Source: Candidatus Omnitrophota bacterium
GTDB taxonomy: Bacteria; CAIJMQ01
DNA length: 64,000 nt
Assembly: GCA_018812925.1 (NCBI GenBank)
Contig: JAHJCU010000003.1
Span: forward strand, 124,001 to 188,000
Direction: 5' to 3'
Shown here: positions 7,206-16,014 of the stretch, piece after piece
How the letters are laid out: every line of letters begins with the position of its first letter
Numbering within the stretch: the stretch's first letter is position 1
Translations under genes and position numbers: made by a program
Notes under the pieces: model-generated
Databases searched by the model: none
Told to the model about the DNA's origin: nothing
The model's input: the letters and a program-made list of their open reading frames with translations, nothing else

Positions 7206-9192
7206 TTATACGAAATATAAATTAAAACCCAGGGAAGAATTAGATGAAATTCTTTTCGGAATTTCAAATATTTTTGTCATTTCGTGCCTGAAGTGCTACA
7301 AGGAATTTCAAATTATAACTGAACCAGAATGTCATGATTTTTGTGAATATCTAAAAGAGAAAAATATAAAAATTGCGGGATATATTGAGCGGGACTTTTT
7401 ATGCAATAATTATTTTACAGAAAAAAAGCTGAAAGAATTATCTCTTAATGATGCGGAAGCGATAGGTGTTATATCCTGCGGTATAGGTATTCAGTTTATT
7501 GCGAAATTATTTGAAAATAAGAAAATAATTGCACTTGCCGATTCTTTTCCTCAAAGCGGCAATGCGACAAGTGTTGTCGGTTATCACGGCATAGCGCTTG
7601 AAAGCGAAAAATGCGCTGCGTGCGGCGAGTGTTATCTAAATATTACAGGCGGGATTTGTCCCGTGGTGGATTGCGCTAAGAGTTTATTGAATGGTCCATG
7701 CGGTGGCGCCAAAAATGGCAAATGTGAAGTCAATTCTAATGTTGACTGCGTGTGGGAAAAAATATACAAGCGGCTTAAAGAACAAGGCAGAAAATTTATA
7801 AGTGATACAGAAACAAGAGATTACGGAAAGTTCAAATTTGAAGAAAGGAAGAAACTTTCTCTATCTAATCAGGCGAGCAGAAACGAATCTTTTTACGGCG
7901 GCGTATATCCTTTAGAAAGAAAAGAGGAAACTAAAAATCTTGCTATTACAAATTTCCCCGACCCACAAGAAGTAGCAATATTTCCATCTCAACATACGGG
8001 CTCACCTGCTGAAGTTTTGGTGAAGGTAGGTGATATGGTGAAAATCGGACAGAAAATAGCAAAAAGCGTTGGCTTAATATCATCTTCTATTCATTCGAGT
8101 GTAAGCGGCAAAGTGATTTCCTTGAAAAAGAAAATTCATCCTTCTATATTGAAACCGCTTCCGACCGTAATTATAGAAAATGACGGTTTGGATGAAATTG
8201 ATTCTTCCGTAAAGCTGATTTCGGACTGGGCAACAATGTCGAAAGAATCACTGCTGGAAATATTGCAGGATAAAGGGATTGTCGGTTTAGGCGGTGCTAT
8301 GTTCCCCACGCATGTTAAGCTTTCTCCTCCAAAACCTATCGATATTTTACTTATAAACGGCTGTGAATGCGAACCGTGTCTAAACGCAGATAATAGAGTA
8401 ATGGTTGAGTATTCTGAACAAATTATGAAAGGTATCAGTATTGTAAGGAAACTACTCGGCATAGAAAATGTTGTCATAGGTATAGAAGAAAATAAACCCG
8501 AAGCAATTGAACGTTTCCAAAAATTATCAAATGTTAAAGTAGAAGCTCTTAAGACCAAATATCCTCAAGGCGCAGAAAAGATGTTAGTAAAGAGGCTACT
8601 TGGCAGAGAAGTGCCTGAAGGGGGACTGCCTCTTGATGTGGGAGTCGTAGTTTCCAATGTGAGCACAATTTTTGCAATCTATCAGGCAATCTTTGAAGGG
8701 TTGCCCCTGATTCAAAGAGTACTTACGATTTCCGGTGATGATATAGTGCGAAGCGGTAATTTTATGGTGAAAATAGGAACTACTTTAAATGATATTGTAA
8801 AATTTTGCTTTAAAGGAGATAAGGAAAAACTTTTTAGCGAGTATTATGTAAAAATGGGCGGTCCGATGATGGGTGTAAACCAGACAAGTCTTGATTCAAG
8901 TGTCATCAAAGGCACAACAGGTTTCACTTTCTTGAAGAAAAACGTGGCTAAAACTTCGAAAGAAAATCTTTGTATAAAATGCGGTCGTTGTGTTGATGTC
9001 TGTCCGATGGAACTTGAACCATTATATTATGCTTATTACGGGCAGAAGAAAATGTGGAATGAAACTATTAAGCATAATGTTGCCAATTGTATTGAATGCG
9101 GCTGTTGCGAATATGTCTGTTCGTCAAAGATAAGTCTTTTAAGTTTAATAAAAAAGACAAAGAAAAATGCTCATAACAAAATTAAAAAATAA
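7183..9192 (+). CDS. MetV-RnfC fusion: MTHFR zinc/Fe-S subunit fused to RnfC-type flavin/NAD electron entry
   Basis: The 669-residue protein has two clear parts. Residues about 20-215 are a MetV (methylene-THF reductase C-terminal family) domain: C35-x2-C38, the C-G-I-G-I-Q strand, C-A-A-C-G-E-C-Y near 144-150, then G-G-I-C-P and N-G-P-C-G-G. Residues about 235-669 are RnfC-like: a barrel-sandwich start (F-P-S-Q-H-T-G-S-P-A-E), G-I-V-G-L-G-G-A-M-F-P-T-H, I-N-G-C-E-C-E-P, an SLBB-like region, and two C-x2-C-x2-C-x3-C clusters near residues 597 and 636. In Acetobacterium woodii, MetV, MetF and a separate RnfC2 form an NADH-linked MTHFR, and here two of these are one polypeptide. The ATG at 7183 was preferred to a TTG at 7156. 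The fusion is seen; the electron route NADH-FMN-Fe/S-MetV-MetF is inferred. Confidence 0.9.
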   Translation: MPDKKTIDYTKYKLKPREELDEILFGISNIFVISCLKCYKEFQIITEPECHDFCEYLKEKNIKIAGYIERDFLCNNYFTEKKLKELSLNDAEAIGVISCGIGIQFIAKLFENKKIIALADSFPQSGNATSVVGYHGIALESEKCAACGECYLNITGGICPVVDCAKSLLNGPCGGAKNGKCEVNSNVDCVWEKIYKRLKEQGRKFISDTETRDYGKFKFEERKKLSLSNQASRNESFYGGVYPLERKEETKNLAITNFPDPQEVAIFPSQHTGSPAEVLVKVGDMVKIGQKIAKSVGLISSSIHSSVSGKVISLKKKIHPSILKPLPTVIIENDGLDEIDSSVKLISDWATMSKESLLEILQDKGIVGLGGAMFPTHVKLSPPKPIDILLINGCECEPCLNADNRVMVEYSEQIMKGISIVRKLLGIENVVIGIEENKPEAIERFQKLSNVKVEALKTKYPQGAEKMLVKRLLGREVPEGGLPLDVGVVVSNVSTIFAIYQAIFEGLPLIQRVLTISGDDIVRSGNFMVKIGTTLNDIVKFCFKGDKEKLFSEYYVKMGGPMMGVNQTSLDSSVIKGTTGFTFLKKNVAKTSKENLCIKCGRCVDVCPMELEPLYYAYYGQKKMWNETIKHNVANCIECGCCEYVCSSKISLLSLIKKTKKNAHNKIKK

Positions 9193-9811
9193 GGAAGAGA
9201 TACTTTTACTCCTCGAGAAAAAGCCGTTCATCATAAAATGTTTCGGCTGTAAGGAAGTATATTTTCCGGAAGATGAAATTGAAGAGTTACTAAAAGGAAA
9301 TGAGAGCAAAATAATAGGTGTTGCTCGTTTGGATTATCTCTGCAGGGAAGAATTCAGTAAACTTTATCTGACAAGATACAGTTCGCAAATTAAAAAATCC
9401 GGTGCAATAATCGTTTTTTCATGCGGAGTAGGCGTGCAGGTTCTAGCAAAACTTTGTATAGACAAGAAAGTTCTTGCCGGCTGCGATACCTATTCTTTAG
9501 ACGGATTTCAGGGCTTGTCGGTTCAGAACGCAAATTGTGAACAATGTGGCGAGTGTTATCTAAACTATACCGGCGGCATTTGTCCTCTGACAGCTTGTTC
9601 CAAGGGATTATTGAATGGACCATGCGGCGGCGCTAAAAACGGTAAATGTGAAGTGAGTCCAGAAATGGACTGTGGTTGGGAATTGATATATAAGAGATTG
9701 AAAGGACTGAAGATTGAAAACGTAACAAAAGAATCAAAGGTTCTAATCAGGAACTATAAACGCATTCTGGATGAATTAGGGTATAATAAAAATAATATTA
9801 AAGGGGAATAA
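9167..9811 (+). CDS. metV: Stand-alone MetV (second MTHFR zinc/Fe-S subunit)
   Basis: A 214-residue protein homologous along its whole length to the N-terminal part of the preceding fusion. It has C-F-G-C near residue 25, a C-G-V-G-V-Q strand, C-E-Q-C-G-E-C-Y, G-G-I-C-P, N-G-P-C-G-G-A-K-N-G-K-C and D-C-G-W-E. This is the MetV family that partners MetF in acetogens. It overlaps the fusion gene by 26 bases and ends two bases before the metF start, so it is probably translated in stoichiometric amounts with MetF. Why the cluster has two different MetV modules is unknown. Confidence 0.9.
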   Translation: MLITKLKNKEEILLLLEKKPFIIKCFGCKEVYFPEDEIEELLKGNESKIIGVARLDYLCREEFSKLYLTRYSSQIKKSGAIIVFSCGVGVQVLAKLCIDKKVLAGCDTYSLDGFQGLSVQNANCEQCGECYLNYTGGICPLTACSKGLLNGPCGGAKNGKCEVSPEMDCGWELIYKRLKGLKIENVTKESKVLIRNYKRILDELGYNKNNIKGE

Positions 9812-9812
9812 A

Positions 9813-10685
9813 ATGGCTTTTGCTAAAAAAATACAAAGCGGAGAATTTACAATTACTTCGGAAATCGGTCCGCCTAAAGGTGTAGAAATAGAAGGAATTT
9901 TAAAAGAAGCGGAAACTCTAAAGGATAAGGTGGACGCTTTCAATGTTACGGATTTACAAAGTTCTGTAATGAAATTAGGCTCTCTTGCTACGTGCCGTCT
10001 GCTTGTGGAAAGAGGTTTAGAGCCGATATTCCAGATTACCTGTCGTGATAGAAACAGATTGGCTTTACAATCGGATTTACTTTCTGCTTATGTGTTGGGA
10101 ATAAGAAATGTTCTTGTTCTTACCGGTGACCATACTGTTCTGGGAGACCATCCTCAAGCCAAACCCGTATTTGACCTTGATTCAATAAGTTTACTGAAAG
10201 CGGCGACAGGTCTTATGGAAGGCAAGGATATGGTAGGCAACGAACTTGTCGGTAAACCTGAATTCTTACTTGGCGCAGTTGTTAATCCGGGTGCTGATCC
10301 ATTGGAGCCACAAATTATCAAGATGGAAAAAAAGATTGAAGCGGGTGCCAAATTTTTTCAGACACAAGCGATTTATGATTTGAAGAGCTTTGAAAATTTC
10401 ATGAACATAGTCGGAAAGTTCAATGTTCCGGTTTTGGGTGGAATAGTTCTTTTGAAGTCTGCCGGTATGGCAAAGTTCATGAACGAAAAAGTTGCGGGTA
10501 TAAATGTTCCCGACAAATATATCACAATGATGGCAGAAGCGAATAAGGAAGATAGACCTAAAGTCAGTATTCAAATAGCTGCAGAGCTGATAAAAGGCAT
10601 GAAAGGGCTCTGTCAGGGCATACATATTATGCCTCTTGGCTGGGAAAAACACGTCCCGTCTGTTTTGGAAAATTCAGGATTTTAA
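9813..10685 (+). CDS. metF: 5,10-methylenetetrahydrofolate reductase, catalytic FAD/FMN subunit
   Basis: A 290-residue TIM-barrel protein of the MTHFR family that reduces methylene-THF to methyl-THF in the methyl branch of the Wood-Ljungdahl pathway. Seen motifs are T-S-E-I-G-P-P-K-G near the N-terminus, V-T-D-L-Q-S-S, L-T-G-D-H, and G-A-V-V-N-P-G-A-D-P, with F-F-Q-T-Q-A-I-Y-D in the second half. It sits directly after two metV domains, the order expected for a multi-subunit MetVF-type enzyme. No methyltransferase or CO dehydrogenase genes are in the window, so direction (acetogenic or oxidative) cannot be decided. Confidence 0.95.
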   Translation: MAFAKKIQSGEFTITSEIGPPKGVEIEGILKEAETLKDKVDAFNVTDLQSSVMKLGSLATCRLLVERGLEPIFQITCRDRNRLALQSDLLSAYVLGIRNVLVLTGDHTVLGDHPQAKPVFDLDSISLLKAATGLMEGKDMVGNELVGKPEFLLGAVVNPGADPLEPQIIKMEKKIEAGAKFFQTQAIYDLKSFENFMNIVGKFNVPVLGGIVLLKSAGMAKFMNEKVAGINVPDKYITMMAEANKEDRPKVSIQIAAELIKGMKGLCQGIHIMPLGWEKHVPSVLENSGF

Positions 10686-10793
10686 AACCTTATTTTCTTA
10701 TAGCCATTATTAAAATAGTTCTCACGCAAAATATCTTTTAAGAGCAAAGATGAAAAAAGAAACGATAAAATTAATAAGAAACGTTATAAAAAA

Positions 10794-11537
10794 ATGAAAT
10801 CGTTCTTAATGACACTGGGGCAATTTATTTTCAGTCTTTCTATGTATATCATGGGAACCATATTCTTTGGTTTAGCCCTGATTCCTAGTGTTGCACTTGT
10901 TTCGAAAGCCTGGCAGTTAGGGATAAATTTAATTCCGATAATGCGTTATACATTATTAGGATTTTCTATTGCTGCTGGGTATTTTTTGTTTGGTTTTACT
11001 CTAATTTTATTGACAGGAGGAATCAGAACTATCTTGAGACTGCGCTTAAAAGAAGGGGTATATCCTATTTTTTCTCTTGGAGGTTTAAAGTGGGCGTTTG
11101 CAAGTTGTTTATATCTCCTGATTAATTTCACGTTTATTGATTTTATTTTGTTAACTCCGTTTGCAAATCTTTTACAAAGACTATTAGGAGCAAAATTAGG
11201 TAAGAATGTACAAATTAATTCTAAATTCGTATTTGATGCTACTCTACTAGAAATAGGCGATAACACGGTAGTGGGAGGAGGTGCTATTGTTATCGGTCAT
11301 GTTGTTGAAAGAGGAAGATTAAAACTTAGCAAAGTCAAAATTGGTAAGAATGTAACTTTAGGGTCTCATTGTACTATTATGCCTGGATGCGAAATTGGAG
11401 ACAATGCGATTATTGGGGCTGGTGCCGTATTATTGAAGAACACAAAAGTGGACCCGCGTTCCGTATACTATGGTGTTCCTGCCCAACCTTTAAAGCCTCA
11501 CCGCAATAAAGAGGATTCTGCCAATGCCCAAGGTTAG
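10794..11537 (+). CDS. Membrane protein with C-terminal left-handed beta-helix (hexapeptide acyltransferase-like)
   Basis: The first about 130 residues hold four or five hydrophobic helices. The rest is a hexapeptide-repeat left-handed beta-helix (L-G-K-N-V-Q-I-N-S, G-D-N-T-V-V-G-G-G-A, G-K-N-V-T-L-G-S-H, G-D-N-A-I-I-G-A-G-A) ending in the acetyltransferase-type Y-Y-G-V-P-A-Q-P. The combination resembles the membrane/hexapeptide C-terminal part of Pls/PosA-type synthetases. It overlaps the next gene, which has the adenylation and ACP modules, by 14 bases. A role in transferring an acyl group from ACP to a lipid or envelope product is inferred. The substrate is unknown. Confidence 0.75.
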   Translation: MKSFLMTLGQFIFSLSMYIMGTIFFGLALIPSVALVSKAWQLGINLIPIMRYTLLGFSIAAGYFLFGFTLILLTGGIRTILRLRLKEGVYPIFSLGGLKWAFASCLYLLINFTFIDFILLTPFANLLQRLLGAKLGKNVQINSKFVFDATLLEIGDNTVVGGGAIVIGHVVERGRLKLSKVKIGKNVTLGSHCTIMPGCEIGDNAIIGAGAVLLKNTKVDPRSVYYGVPAQPLKPHRNKEDSANAQG

Positions 11538-14208
11538 TCTTAAAGATATAACCATAATAGAGCTGCTAATTGCCATTAACCGCAGATTTTCAGATATTCC
11601 CGCATTACAAATAAAAGAAGGAATTAATTTTAAATCTATATCTTATATTGACTTGGGCTATCGCACTGCAGATACTGCCTATAACCTGAAAATGTTAGGC
11701 GTAGAAAAGGGAGATAGAGTTGCGGTTTTTTCTGAAAGCAGACCGGAGTGGTCAATCGCATTTTTCGGAATTATATCTTGTGCCGGTATAGTTGTCCCCA
11801 TGGATATTAAATTAAGCAATTCTGAGATTGAATTTATTCTCAATGATTCTGAAGCAAAGAGTATTTTTGTCTCCCAAAAATTACTCGAAACAATTCTAAA
11901 AATAAAACCGAAATTAAGCTATCTTCAGAATATTATTTGTCTCGATGATGTATCTTACGAAGAAGTCTTATTGTTAAAAAATTTTAAGGTTCCTGCAAAT
12001 AAAATCCCTCACCGTGATATAAAGCCGGAGGATATAGCTTTGATAGTTTATACTTCCGGGACTACGGGAATTGCCAAGGGAGTGCAGCTCACCTACAAAA
12101 ACTTGTTGTTTGAAGTAATGTCTTTAAATGAGTTAATTAAATTTAATTCTAAAGATGCATTTCTTTCTATCCTGCCGCTTAACCATATGCTTGAGGTTAC
12201 AGGGGGGCTTCTTGGGCCTCTTTATGTCGGGGCAACAATAACTTATTGTGAAAGCTTAAAACCTACAAATATATTATCGTTAATGAAAGAGACGAACACC
12301 ACTGTTATGATTACCGTTCCTTTAGTCCTTAAAATGTTTCATAACAGCATAATAAAGAAAATCAATGATCTTCCTAAATTCAAGAAGAATTTTGCGAAAG
12401 GAATGCTACGTTTATCAGAGTTTCTATTAAAATTTAAAATTAGGATAGGTAAGCTTTTGTTTTCATCTATACATAAACAATTTGGTGGTAACTTGAGGTG
12501 TTTCGTTTCAGGAGGAGCGCCTTTGGATCCGGTTGTAGAGTCGGACTTTAATGCCCTTGGATTTAGGATTTTACAAGGTTATGGGCTTACCGAAACTTCT
12601 CCTGTTATTACAGTGAATAATTTCTCGGAGTGCAAATATGGTTCGGTTGGAAAACCTTTACCGGATATAGAAGTAAAGATTCTTACTAACAGCGAAACGG
12701 GAGATAAAGAAGGAGAAATAATAACTCGTGGACCGCATGTAATGAGTGGTTATTATAGAAACCCGGAAAAAACGGCAGAGGTATTACGCGACGGGTGGTT
12801 TTATACCGGTGATATAGGCTATTTTGATGATGACGGTTTTCTATATATCTCTGGAAGAAGCAAAAATCTTATCGTATTGGGAGCTGGGAAAAAAGTATTT
12901 CCGGAAGAAGTTGAAGAAGTAATGTCTGCAAGCATATACATAAAGGAGATATGCGTATTGGGACGCATTTCTAAAGTAGGAATTAGAAAAGGATGTGAAG
13001 AGGTTTATGCGATTGTTGTACCAAATCCGGATAGTTTTTCTAAAGAGGAACGTGAAAATGGCGATTTGATAAAATCTAAAATTTCTCAAGAAATTTCCCG
13101 TTTGGGAGAAAACCTCTCTGGTTACAAAAGGATAATAGATTTTGAGATTTGGAGTGAAGAATTACCTAAAACATCCACACGTAAAATTAAAAGGAAAGTT
13201 CTCTTGGATATGATGTCCCAAAAAGAGCAAAAACCACAAGAAGAAGAGTATATAGAGAATATCGCAATAAAAGAGGATGAATTAACTTCTGTTATAAGAG
13301 AAATTATTTCGGGAATAACTAACCTCAATCCTAATAAAATCAGTTTGCAATCAAATCTTTATAATGACCTTGGAGTAGATTCTCTAATGAAAGTAGAAAT
13401 CCTTACTGCTTTGGACCAAGAGCTTGGTATAACTATACCTGAAAATTTTGCGTATGAGGTTAATACATTTAGCGATTTAGTAAGATTTACTAAAGAATAC
13501 AAATCAGGAAGAAGTGGTGATGAAATTGAAGGCAGGGAAAAAATTGATTTCCTTATTAAAGGAAATACCGGAACAAAGTTTAGTCATACTGCCGCATATT
13601 TTGCGTTCAAATGGTTATTCTCAGTTTATTTCAGGAAACAAATCTCAGGGCTGGAAAACCTGCCGGGAAAAGGTTCTTTTATTATTGCTGCAAATCACTC
13701 CAGCATGCTGGATTTTCCGTTGATTTTGACAAGCGTTCCATTTAAAAATATGAAGGATATTTTTATCCCCGCTGCCCAAGATTATTTTTATGTAAATAAA
13801 TATCGCAAGACAATAGTTGAATTTTTGTTTAATACATTTCCCTTTGAAAGGATAGGGGATTTTGTTAAAGGTCTTAAAATATGTGAAGAGTTAATCAGGC
13901 AAGGTAATTCCGTAATACTATTTCCTGAAGGAACACGCAGCATTAAAGGGGATATGCATACATTTAAACCTGGTCTTGGTTCTTTAGCCTATAACTTAAA
14001 AGTTCCGATAGTTCCAACATATATCAAAGGGGCACATGAAGCATTAGGTAAAGGGTGTATTTTGCCATTACCCAGAAAAATAGAAATTTGTTTTGGAGAA
14101 ATAATATATCCCGACAAACTAAACCTTGATAATATAAATACAAATTATGAAAAATATACTTATATTTCCAACTTGGTTTTTGAAAGAGTTAAACGATTGT
14201 CTATATAA
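11524..14208 (+). CDS. Acyl-ACP/CoA ligase - acyl carrier protein - PlsC-type acyltransferase fusion
   Basis: The 894-residue protein has three domains. Residues 1-560 are an AMP-forming ligase with Y-T-S-G-T-T-G-I-A-K-G at about 176, G-Y-G-L-T-E-T-S-P and the Y-T-G-D-I-G-Y motif. Residues about 590-665 form an acyl carrier protein with the phosphopantetheine Ser at 620 (G-V-D-S-L). Residues about 690-894 form a glycerolipid acyltransferase with HX4D (H725-D730) and F-P-E-G-T-R at 800-805. Bacterial Aas joins the ligase and acyltransferase, but an internal ACP is unusual. The protein could activate a free fatty acid, load it on its own ACP and pass it to a lysophospholipid in one chain. That path is inferred; the domains are clear. 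Confidence 0.88.
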   Translation: MPKVSLKDITIIELLIAINRRFSDIPALQIKEGINFKSISYIDLGYRTADTAYNLKMLGVEKGDRVAVFSESRPEWSIAFFGIISCAGIVVPMDIKLSNSEIEFILNDSEAKSIFVSQKLLETILKIKPKLSYLQNIICLDDVSYEEVLLLKNFKVPANKIPHRDIKPEDIALIVYTSGTTGIAKGVQLTYKNLLFEVMSLNELIKFNSKDAFLSILPLNHMLEVTGGLLGPLYVGATITYCESLKPTNILSLMKETNTTVMITVPLVLKMFHNSIIKKINDLPKFKKNFAKGMLRLSEFLLKFKIRIGKLLFSSIHKQFGGNLRCFVSGGAPLDPVVESDFNALGFRILQGYGLTETSPVITVNNFSECKYGSVGKPLPDIEVKILTNSETGDKEGEIITRGPHVMSGYYRNPEKTAEVLRDGWFYTGDIGYFDDDGFLYISGRSKNLIVLGAGKKVFPEEVEEVMSASIYIKEICVLGRISKVGIRKGCEEVYAIVVPNPDSFSKEERENGDLIKSKISQEISRLGENLSGYKRIIDFEIWSEELPKTSTRKIKRKVLLDMMSQKEQKPQEEEYIENIAIKEDELTSVIREIISGITNLNPNKISLQSNLYNDLGVDSLMKVEILTALDQELGITIPENFAYEVNTFSDLVRFTKEYKSGRSGDEIEGREKIDFLIKGNTGTKFSHTAAYFAFKWLFSVYFRKQISGLENLPGKGSFIIAANHSSMLDFPLILTSVPFKNMKDIFIPAAQDYFYVNKYRKTIVEFLFNTFPFERIGDFVKGLKICEELIRQGNSVILFPEGTRSIKGDMHTFKPGLGSLAYNLKVPIVPTYIKGAHEALGKGCILPLPRKIEICFGEIIYPDKLNLDNINTNYEKYTYISNLVFERVKRLSI

Positions 14209-14226
14209 ATAAAAGATAGCCCAAGC

Positions 14227-15990
14227 ATGATAAGAAAAAGGATTTTGCATATAGCAGTAATTGGTATCGATGGTAGCGGCAAGAGTTCTTGCTACGAAGG
14301 ACTACTCAATTCACTTTCAAAGGATAAAATAGTTGCCGGCATTGGAGATAAAGTATTTGTCAGTGATAAAGAAGGCCAACTTATTACTCCCCGCGATATA
14401 TTTAGGATAAAACTCAAATCCAGCTTAGGTTTTTTACTTAAAAAAACAAAAGATAAGTTAACATATGAGATTAGCAAATTGACGGAATTAGTAGTTAGAA
14501 GCAAAATCCAGAACACCATAAAAGAGAGCTATAAACCCGAAGTTATACTTACTGACGGTTCACCTCTTATAAATATGCTGGGATGGGGAAGATACTATCA
14601 CCCGGAGCTCTTTAATGAAAAAGATTACTTTAATTTACTGCAATATCTTACAGGAAGAAAGCAAATATCTTTATTAAGCATCCCTTTTTATCTACAAAAT
14701 ATCCCTGAATTGGTTCTTATCAATAGAGTATATTCAGCAAAGTTGCAAGTACCGGACATAATATTTTTTCTAAAAATAAACCCGGATATAGCTATACAAC
14801 GTATAACTCAAAGAGGCAAAGAAATACAAATACATGAAAGGAAAAATTTCTTAAGAAAATTACAAGAAGCGTATGTATTTGTCTGCAAAATTATGGAGGA
14901 ACATTTCAAAACTAAGATTTTTGAGATAGACACCGATAATTTAACCTCGAAAGAAGTAATTGCTAAGTGCCAAGAATATCTTAATACTAAGGAACAATTA
15001 GCTCAGATAAATGTTATAGCTACGACTATATCGGGCTCTATTAAAGATTGGAAGAAACTTGACAATATGGAAACCGAATTCAAACGATATAATCCCAGCT
15101 CCAGAGTGCATATAGTTGATTCTCACGAAGAAGCATTTGAGCAAACAAAAGAATTAGTTAGTTTAGGAGCTAAGATTATCGTTTCTGCAGGAGGTGCAGG
15201 GACTTTTAATAGCGTTCTTGAAGGATGTTGTTCGGCAGGCCCAATAACGCAAGATTTGAGATTAGCTTTCTTGAGGAAGGGCTCTGCAGATTTAATCGGG
15301 AAAGTCTTGAATATACCTGATGAATTAGAACCGGCAGTCAAAATAATCTCGGAAGGAATTACATCTGACAAAACATTGGAAAGCGATATTTTAGAGGTAA
15401 AATTCAACGATAGCCGAAATCAAAGAAAAAAGTTTCATATGATTGGTTTTGGTGGGGTCGGTATTTTTGGCGATATCCCGTGTTTCACTGAAAGCAGATT
15501 TATAAAATATTATAAAGGTTTTTTAGGCTATTTCTTTGGTGACAGAGGACCATTTTTAATGGGGGCTAATCTTGCCGTAATAAAGCATTATTTCGATAAA
15601 TTTAGAAGGAAGAAAATTAGATTTAAGATAATATCAAATGATATTGAAACAGTATTTGAGGATTACAATAATATTATTATCATGAACGGAGATTTGGGAA
15701 AGCATTTTCCTGTTGCAAAAGGAGTTCCTTTGAGTAGCGGAGATTTCCAGGTGATATTAATGAAGAATAAAGGATTAGTCGGTGTTTATAAACAAATGAT
15801 ACACGCGTGGAAAGGAGACCTTCAATCTTACAAAAAAGAATTGGGTATGGAGATTTTCAGGACAAATAACCTCAAAATAATTCCCGACACAGATTCTGAA
15901 TATTTTCTTAATCTGGACGGTCTACTTAAAAGAGTTATCGGGCCTACAGAATACCAAATATTTTCAAAAGTTAAGTTAATTACGGGTTAG
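14227..15990 (+). CDS. Thymidylate-kinase-like / diacylglycerol (lipid) kinase-like fusion
   Basis: Residues 1-255 resemble thymidylate kinase: a P-loop at 13-20 (G-I-D-G-S-G-K-S), a later D-G-S-P, and an R-I-T-Q-R-G-K lid-like stretch. Residues about 260-587 resemble the diacylglycerol/sphingosine kinase catalytic family. There, S-A-G-G-A-G-T-F-N-S-V-L-E-G near 320 corresponds to G-G-D-G-T-x-N-E and R-K-G-S-A-D-L-I-G to the family's G-T-A-N-D-F. The usual Asp of GGDGT is Ala here. It follows the acyl-ligase fusion by 18 bases, so a lipid substrate is more likely than dTMP. The combination is unusual. Specific substrates and whether both halves are active are unknown. Confidence 0.7.
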   Translation: MIRKRILHIAVIGIDGSGKSSCYEGLLNSLSKDKIVAGIGDKVFVSDKEGQLITPRDIFRIKLKSSLGFLLKKTKDKLTYEISKLTELVVRSKIQNTIKESYKPEVILTDGSPLINMLGWGRYYHPELFNEKDYFNLLQYLTGRKQISLLSIPFYLQNIPELVLINRVYSAKLQVPDIIFFLKINPDIAIQRITQRGKEIQIHERKNFLRKLQEAYVFVCKIMEEHFKTKIFEIDTDNLTSKEVIAKCQEYLNTKEQLAQINVIATTISGSIKDWKKLDNMETEFKRYNPSSRVHIVDSHEEAFEQTKELVSLGAKIIVSAGGAGTFNSVLEGCCSAGPITQDLRLAFLRKGSADLIGKVLNIPDELEPAVKIISEGITSDKTLESDILEVKFNDSRNQRKKFHMIGFGGVGIFGDIPCFTESRFIKYYKGFLGYFFGDRGPFLMGANLAVIKHYFDKFRRKKIRFKIISNDIETVFEDYNNIIIMNGDLGKHFPVAKGVPLSSGDFQVILMKNKGLVGVYKQMIHAWKGDLQSYKKELGMEIFRTNNLKIIPDTDSEYFLNLDGLLKRVIGPTEYQIFSKVKLITG

Positions 15991-16014
15991 TCTTTGTAAA
16001 AAAGGTTCATACTA

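Noticed and set aside
10750-10797. 15-codon leader peptide before the hexapeptide membrane protein
   Set aside because: No SD and Lys/Ile-rich low-complexity sequence; the ATGA overlap may be chance.
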